DNA of 64,000 nt, taken from the NCBI GenBank assembly GCA_029261795.1, contig JAJDAP010000019.1, forward strand, positions 31,706 to 95,705. Direction: 5' to 3'. The notes beneath the pieces were generated by a model. It searched no databases and had not been told where the DNA came from. It saw nothing but the letters and a program-made list of their open reading frames with translations. Position 1 is the stretch's first letter, and each line of letters starts with the position of its first letter. Below, one piece after another: positions 60,777 through 64,000 of the stretch. Source of the DNA: Deltaproteobacteria bacterium (GTDB taxonomy: Bacteria > Myxococcota_A > UBA9160 > UBA6930). The translations under genes and the position numbers were made by a program.

Positions 60777-61074
60777 GTGCTGGATTGCCACTATTCTCGA
60801 CGGCTCGAAGGGAACCTGCTCAGAGGCGCCGACGCGCACGATCTCTTTGCCCCAAGCCACGATTAGGTCCCGAAACTCGGTCCCATCGTCAAGCGTGACG
60901 ACGACGCGGCTAGCCCCGTAGGAACACTCTGCATTTGAGCGACATCGTCTTGAAATCGTTCGGGGATGTTGTCAGCTAATCCTGGCTGCTCCGCCAGATT
61001 CACGCGACGCTCCTGGTCCGGGTTGAGGGGTTCGGCTGGCGACACGCCCTCACGATTCCAGGCCGAGCCACTCA
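60777..61074 (-). pseudogene. Small cassette gene with a frameshift
   Basis: One frame encodes VSPAEPLNPDQERRVNLAEQ and PGLADNIPERFQDDVAQM; another frame, shifted by one base near 60930, continues AECSYGASRVVVTLDDGTE and FRDLIVAWGKEIVRVG and stops at 60777. The two parts together look like one short protein of about 95 residues. A single-base deletion (or a sequencing error) at 60925-60935 would explain it. No function known. Confidence 0.45.
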
Positions 61075-61649
61075 TACTCCCGAGCCGGCCGAAACCCGAG
61101 CTTTCGAGCGAGACCTTCCGATGCCGGGCTCGCTGTGGCCCAGCCGGGCTCCAGGCCGCGGACTCTCGACTCCAGGACGATCGCAGCTCCTACCGCGGTG
61201 GCGAGACCCCGACGCTGGTATTCCCGGGCCGTGTTGGTCTGGATCTCGATGTGACTGGCCGAGATGATGGCCGACGTCGCAGCCGCCAGGACGCGGTCTT
61301 CGTGCACGACCGCGAAACCGAAACCGCCGGAGGAGATGAAGATCTCTGGAGTCTGGACCATCGCTTCGATCAGGAGATCGGCGCTCAGTTGAGCCAAGGC
61401 CGTCTGGAGAAGTGCGGCGTCGAGCGGAACGATGCGCACTCCTCGCGGCACCTGCCGATTGGCTCGAAGCTGCTCGTCGTCGAGTTCATCCAGCGAGAAC
61501 TGCGTGCGACGAACCAGCTCGACTTCGCACCCCTCGTGGCGTGCGCGGATCAGTTCGTGCCACGCTGAACAATCCACGAAGATCCTGGGGAGCGTGATCT
61601 CGGCAACCAGGGAAGGGGCATCCACCGATGTCGGATCTCCCGCGAGCAT
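61050..61649 (-). CDS. GNAT acetyltransferase (ZmaR-like group)
   Basis: A 199-residue reading frame with the GNAT acetyl-CoA block AREYQRRGLATAVGAAIVLE and a C-terminal ASEGLARKLGF. The middle resembles the PF12746-type acetyltransferases related to ZmaR (antibiotic resistance). The coding frame continues upstream of ATG 61649 without a stop (AAIDAVLERRCGSIV, CARLDLEPFSMLAGDP fit this family), but no start exists there; ATC at 61781-61779 follows GAGG and may be a mutated ATG. So the gene may be truncated by start loss or begin late. Confidence 0.7.
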   Translation of the reverse strand: MLAGDPTSVDAPSLVAEITLPRIFVDCSAWHELIRARHEGCEVELVRRTQFSLDELDDEQLRANRQVPRGVRIVPLDAALLQTALAQLSADLLIEAMVQTPEIFISSGGFGFAVVHEDRVLAAATSAIISASHIEIQTNTAREYQRRGLATAVGAAIVLESRVRGLEPGWATASPASEGLARKLGFRPAREYEWLGLES

Positions 61650-61814
61650 CGAAAACGGCTCCAGGTCGAGACGTGCGCACCCACTCGCTGAAACGATCGA
61701 GCCACAGCGGCGCTCCAGAACGGCGTCGATCGCCGCGCGGAAGGTCCGGTGACTGCGGAAGAGCGATCGAACGTCTGTGATCTTCGTGGCACCTCGAGGA
61801 CCGGCGTCAACTGC

Positions 61815-61924
61815 CGTGGAATAGCGCCGCCGGGCTCCACCGAGCCGGAAGAGGCTGAGGCCAAAACGGTACTTCGGGCATTCTAGCCACGCTATTTCGA
61901 GTCCGGTTCAAAGGCTTGTGGGGC
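61815..61924 (-). other. Degenerate attC
   Basis: The sequence AAAACGGTACTTCGGGCATT...GTCCGGTTCAAAGGCTTG matches the inner part of attC 55229-55337, but the cores are mutated (GTGGGGC at 61918-61924; no clean left end). Confidence 0.45.
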
Positions 61925-62099
61925 AACACCGCCCAGCCAAGACGCACATAGAGGTAGGGCGCTGCAAACATTCCAACGAACCCGGCTGCGAAGTAGTGAA
62001 GATATCGAAGGTCATTTCAACTCGGAATTGAAAGTGAAGCCGACCGGCCGACCTCCGAGAGGCGCTGGGCCGCACGCGCGTTGGAGGGATCTGGTGCCG
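61925..62099. other. Intergenic stretch with a membrane-protein remnant
   Basis: On the minus strand a frame encodes LRYLHYFAAGFVGMFAAPYL and YVRLGWAVLPHKPLN without a start, read up to the attC. It looks like the end of a small membrane protein. Nearby GGAATTGAAAGTG (62020s) also occurs in the left end of the IS1380 element, possibly by chance. Confidence 0.35.
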
Positions 62100-62233
62100 C
62101 CCCAACGGGCTGGGGCTTCAGCTGCGACGAACGGCGCTGACTAGGAAGGCTGCGACACAGAAACCCGACCCCAGAATGCTAGTACGGTCGATTGGAACGG
62201 CTGTTCGTTGTCAGCGGCAAGCCATTGTTGGGC
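62100..62233 (-). other. attC site
   Basis: Ends CCCCAAC (62100-62106) and GTTGGGC (62227-62233), 134 bp, with an outer GCCGCC/GGCGGC extension. It follows the metallopeptidase gene on the minus strand. Confidence 0.72.
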
Positions 62234-62281
62234 GGCCAGCCTGCAACCGGTGGAATCGAGCTGAAAGGCACTACTTCCGAT

Positions 62282-63751
62282 CTAGTAGCCGCGCCTCAAT
62301 CGCAAGCGGTTCTCGACGTGGTTGCGGCATGTAGTGTCGCCAACGCCGAACTCGCGCATGAGCGTTTGATACTGCTCGCTAGATACCCTGCGGACGTCAA
62401 GTGGGACTAGGCGTCGAATACCCAACAAAGGTATGAGCAACTCAGCAGCGAATGCATTGGCGCGGCGTTCGATTATCGGCGGTGCCCAAGGCCCACTGAC
62501 TACAGTGAGAGGGATCGCTGCGCGTACGTCAAAGAGGAGGTGGCAGAGTTCGTGAGCAAGAATCATCCGTCGGCCCCAATCAACTTCGCCGCGGTCTGAA
62601 GAAGAATTTATAAAGATCGCGGGGCCACGATCTGCATCCCAGATGGAGCCGCCGTCGATCTCGGGGCTGTCGACAACAAGGTCTTCGAGGATTGGCACGG
62701 AGAGCTCATCGCGCACGAAGGATTCGATGTCGAGGGCCTCGTCTCGGTTGCCGATAATCTCTCTAAGAGCCTCCGCCGCGGCATAGCCTTGTTCGAAATC
62801 AGTACGGCCTGTGGGAGTTGGAATACGCGCGCGCAGGCCGTCGATCTGCGCGCGGCCTACCTCGCTCGGATCTACTTGAGCGAGTCGCTGCAACAATTCC
62901 TCTACGTCGTCTTGGGAAAGCTCGGGTTTGACTGCTCGAAATACGACGGCTGGCCATGATTCGCTGGCGTCGAAGTGTGAGCCACGATCGTACCATCGGT
63001 CGGGGAGCGCGAATACGTTCTCGGCAGCTCTTCCTTCAAGAAACGCGACTAGTTCATCGTTCGTGATGCCTATGAATCCCGCAAGATTTGCTTGGGCGGC
63101 GCTGCGTGAATCGATGTATTCGAGCCAACCATCGAACTCTTGCTTGTCGGATACCGCTTGGCTTGCATCTGAGCGTGACAACGCTTCGACGATCCACTCG
63201 ATGAAGCCAGTTACCGCATCCAAGAAAAGCGGCGTTGCGATGTCGATCTCGCCCCTGCTGTGATGAAAGCGAACGGGCAAGGATTCGGCGGGTTTGCCCC
63301 ACGCGATGGAAACGCGATCTCCATCGTGCGCGAAGTAGAGATCGGGAAGAAGGCCACCGGCAGCTGCGGCAAGGAGCGAATGATGAGCCATGAATTCGTC
63401 ACGCAAGTCAACTTTCTTGTCGGACTCAACGTCCTCGGCTGCTCGATCGTCCAACTCTTCGCATAGGTCCCGCGCGTTGCGATCTAGCTCTGGAAGGGGC
63501 CACGTTTGCCTCTCAAAGAGACTCGGCCACGAGCGGACGAGCCAGCGGGCAAAGAAGATCGCAGGCCAGTGCAGAGCTACGTGCACCATCTCACTATCGA
63601 TGTGCGTGTGCGCTGACAGGCTGCGACCACCTGCCCAGATCTCGAGTGCAGCCCATGTGATTGCCGCAGACGCATCGGATTCCGGCGGCGGGCCCTCCAG
63701 GGGCGCCACGCCGATCGCGAATTGCCGGGGGTTGCCAAAGAGCTTCTTCAT
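62282..63751 (-). CDS. ImmA/IrrE-family metallopeptidase with a long N-terminal domain
   Basis: A 489-residue protein. The C-terminal part is a zinc metallopeptidase of the ImmA/IrrE (COG2856) family: HELCHLLFD (HExxH at 400-404) and ERRANAFAAELLIP, whose Glu is the third ligand. ImmA proteases cleave phage or mobile-element repressors; toxin-antitoxin versions also exist. The first about 300 residues are unlike a normal XRE antitoxin domain and not recognised. Start ATG 63751 overlaps the stop of a 40-codon frame upstream, so the two are coupled. Confidence 0.8.
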   Translation of the reverse strand: MKKLFGNPRQFAIGVAPLEGPPPESDASAAITWAALEIWAGGRSLSAHTHIDSEMVHVALHWPAIFFARWLVRSWPSLFERQTWPLPELDRNARDLCEELDDRAAEDVESDKKVDLRDEFMAHHSLLAAAAGGLLPDLYFAHDGDRVSIAWGKPAESLPVRFHHSRGEIDIATPLFLDAVTGFIEWIVEALSRSDASQAVSDKQEFDGWLEYIDSRSAAQANLAGFIGITNDELVAFLEGRAAENVFALPDRWYDRGSHFDASESWPAVVFRAVKPELSQDDVEELLQRLAQVDPSEVGRAQIDGLRARIPTPTGRTDFEQGYAAAEALREIIGNRDEALDIESFVRDELSVPILEDLVVDSPEIDGGSIWDADRGPAIFINSSSDRGEVDWGRRMILAHELCHLLFDVRAAIPLTVVSGPWAPPIIERRANAFAAELLIPLLGIRRLVPLDVRRVSSEQYQTLMREFGVGDTTCRNHVENRLRLRRGY

Positions 63752-63870
63752 CGTGCGCTACCCACTAGCTTGCGGTATCGCGGTCCTGTCATACGCCCCG
63801 CACGGACAAAATCACGGAGAACCCGCGCTGGAACTTGCCTCGGGATTAGGTGCTCGTCGACTAGTGTCAT
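63748..63870 (-). CDS. 40-residue basic peptide coupled to the ImmA-like gene
   Basis: ATG 63870 to TGA 63748 encodes 40 residues, MTLVDEHLIPRQVPARVL then RDFVRAGRMTGPRYRKLVGS AR, rich in Arg and Lys. It ends in a 4-bp overlap (ATGA) with the metallopeptidase gene. A short AT-rich stretch with TATACT (63881-63886 on the minus strand) lies just before it as a likely -10. It could be a leader peptide, an antitoxin-like partner, or a real small protein. Confidence 0.5.
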   Translation of the reverse strand: MTLVDEHLIPRQVPARVLRDFVRAGRMTGPRYRKLVGSAR

Positions 63871-63932
63871 GCGCCATAAATAAGTATACAAATAGATATT
63901 GATGGGGCATCCTCCAACGGAAGGAGGGTGCC
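63871..63932. promoter_or_regulatory. Divergent promoter region and probable IS630 left end
   Basis: The minus strand carries TATACTTATTTATGG before the small coupled ORF. On the plus strand AAGGAGG (63921-63927) serves the transposase start at 63933. The abrupt change to AT-rich sequence near 63885-63900 may mark the left border of the IS (IS630 elements insert at TA). Confidence 0.45.
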
Positions 63933-64000
63933 ATGGCGCGTGGACGCAAACTCGAGCCGCTCGAACTCACCGGGGAGGAACGTGAGGTACTCCAGGGGTG
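63933..64000 (+). CDS. IS630-family transposase, 5' end only
   Basis: The last 68 bases of the window encode MARGRKLEPLELTGEEREVL, which matches the N-terminal helix-turn-helix region of IS630-family transposases. AAGGAGG lies 5 nt before the ATG. The gene continues past the right edge, so integrity cannot be judged. Confidence 0.7.
   Translation, partial: MARGRKLEPLELTGEEREVLQG

Noticed and set aside
62020..62035. GGAATTGAAAGTG shared with the left end of the IS1380 element, considered as a second IS remnant
   Set aside because: The match is only 13 bases with no inverted repeat end or transposase remnant beside it.
52820..62240. Repeats considered as a CRISPR array
   Set aside because: The repeats are 64-134 bp, spaced by whole genes and variable in sequence; there are no short regular spacers or cas genes.

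Overview
The window is 64 kb of GC-rich bacterial chromosome. It uses ATG, GTG and TTG starts freely, packs genes with 1-4 bp stop/start overlaps, and has several probable leaderless promoters with TANNNT -10 boxes 6-7 nt before the start codon. Gene content (type II DMSO-reductase-family enzyme, exported isoaspartyl methyltransferase, PEP-CTERM protein, F420-type nitroreductase-like protein, aryl-polyene-like cluster) suggests a Gram-negative deltaproteobacterium in the old broad sense (Myxococcota, Desulfobacterota or Binatota-like). That placement is an inference from content only.

Region 1 (1-25.2 kb) is mostly housekeeping and accessory metabolism. It holds the 5' part of a Tat-exported molybdopterin oxidoreductase, a phospholipase D-like protein, two back-to-back gene remnants (SGNH hydrolase and FkbH C-terminus), a CBS-pair protein, an exported Pcm, and a 2220-residue glycine-rich autotransporter whose Shine-Dalgarno lies in a hairpin. 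Then follow a sulfite-oxidase-fold protein, hydrolases and acetyltransferases, a GST-VOC-lipoprotein operon, ychF-rnhA, a nitroreductase and hydrolase pair sharing one promoter, and a carotenoid oxygenase with a TetR regulator and a clear palindromic operator.

Region 2 (25.2-51.4 kb) is a large aryl-polyene/flexirubin-like biosynthetic cluster. It has a ketoreductase, a glycosyltransferase, two AMP-forming ligases, a PlsC-type acyltransferase, a ketosynthase with a chain-length-factor-like partner, two acyl carrier proteins, a fused double hot-dog dehydratase, a MIO-type aromatic amino acid ammonia-lyase, a thioesterase, two COG4648-type membrane proteins (one fused to an LpxL-type acyltransferase), and a condensation-like acyltransferase. 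It also has two flavoproteins with the WxWxIP halogenase motif, two more flavin oxidoreductases, a lipoprotein methyltransferase, an ABC exporter pair and an FG-GAP repeat protein. The inferred product is an aryl polyene lipid started from a cinnamate/coumarate-type acid made by the lyase, activated by a ligase, extended on the carrier proteins by the KS/KR/DH set, then acylated, possibly glycosylated and possibly halogenated or hydroxylated.

Region 3 (about 52.1-63.9 kb) differs sharply. It has short, mostly unknown genes, nearly all on the minus strand, separated by attC-like sites with RYYYAAC...GTTRRRY ends. This reads as a decaying chromosomal integron cassette array transcribed right to left. 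No integrase is in the window. An IS1380-family element (55746-57273, CTAG target duplication) splits one cassette gene of the GFA family. An IS630-family transposase begins at the right edge.

No tRNA, rRNA or CRISPR array was recognised.
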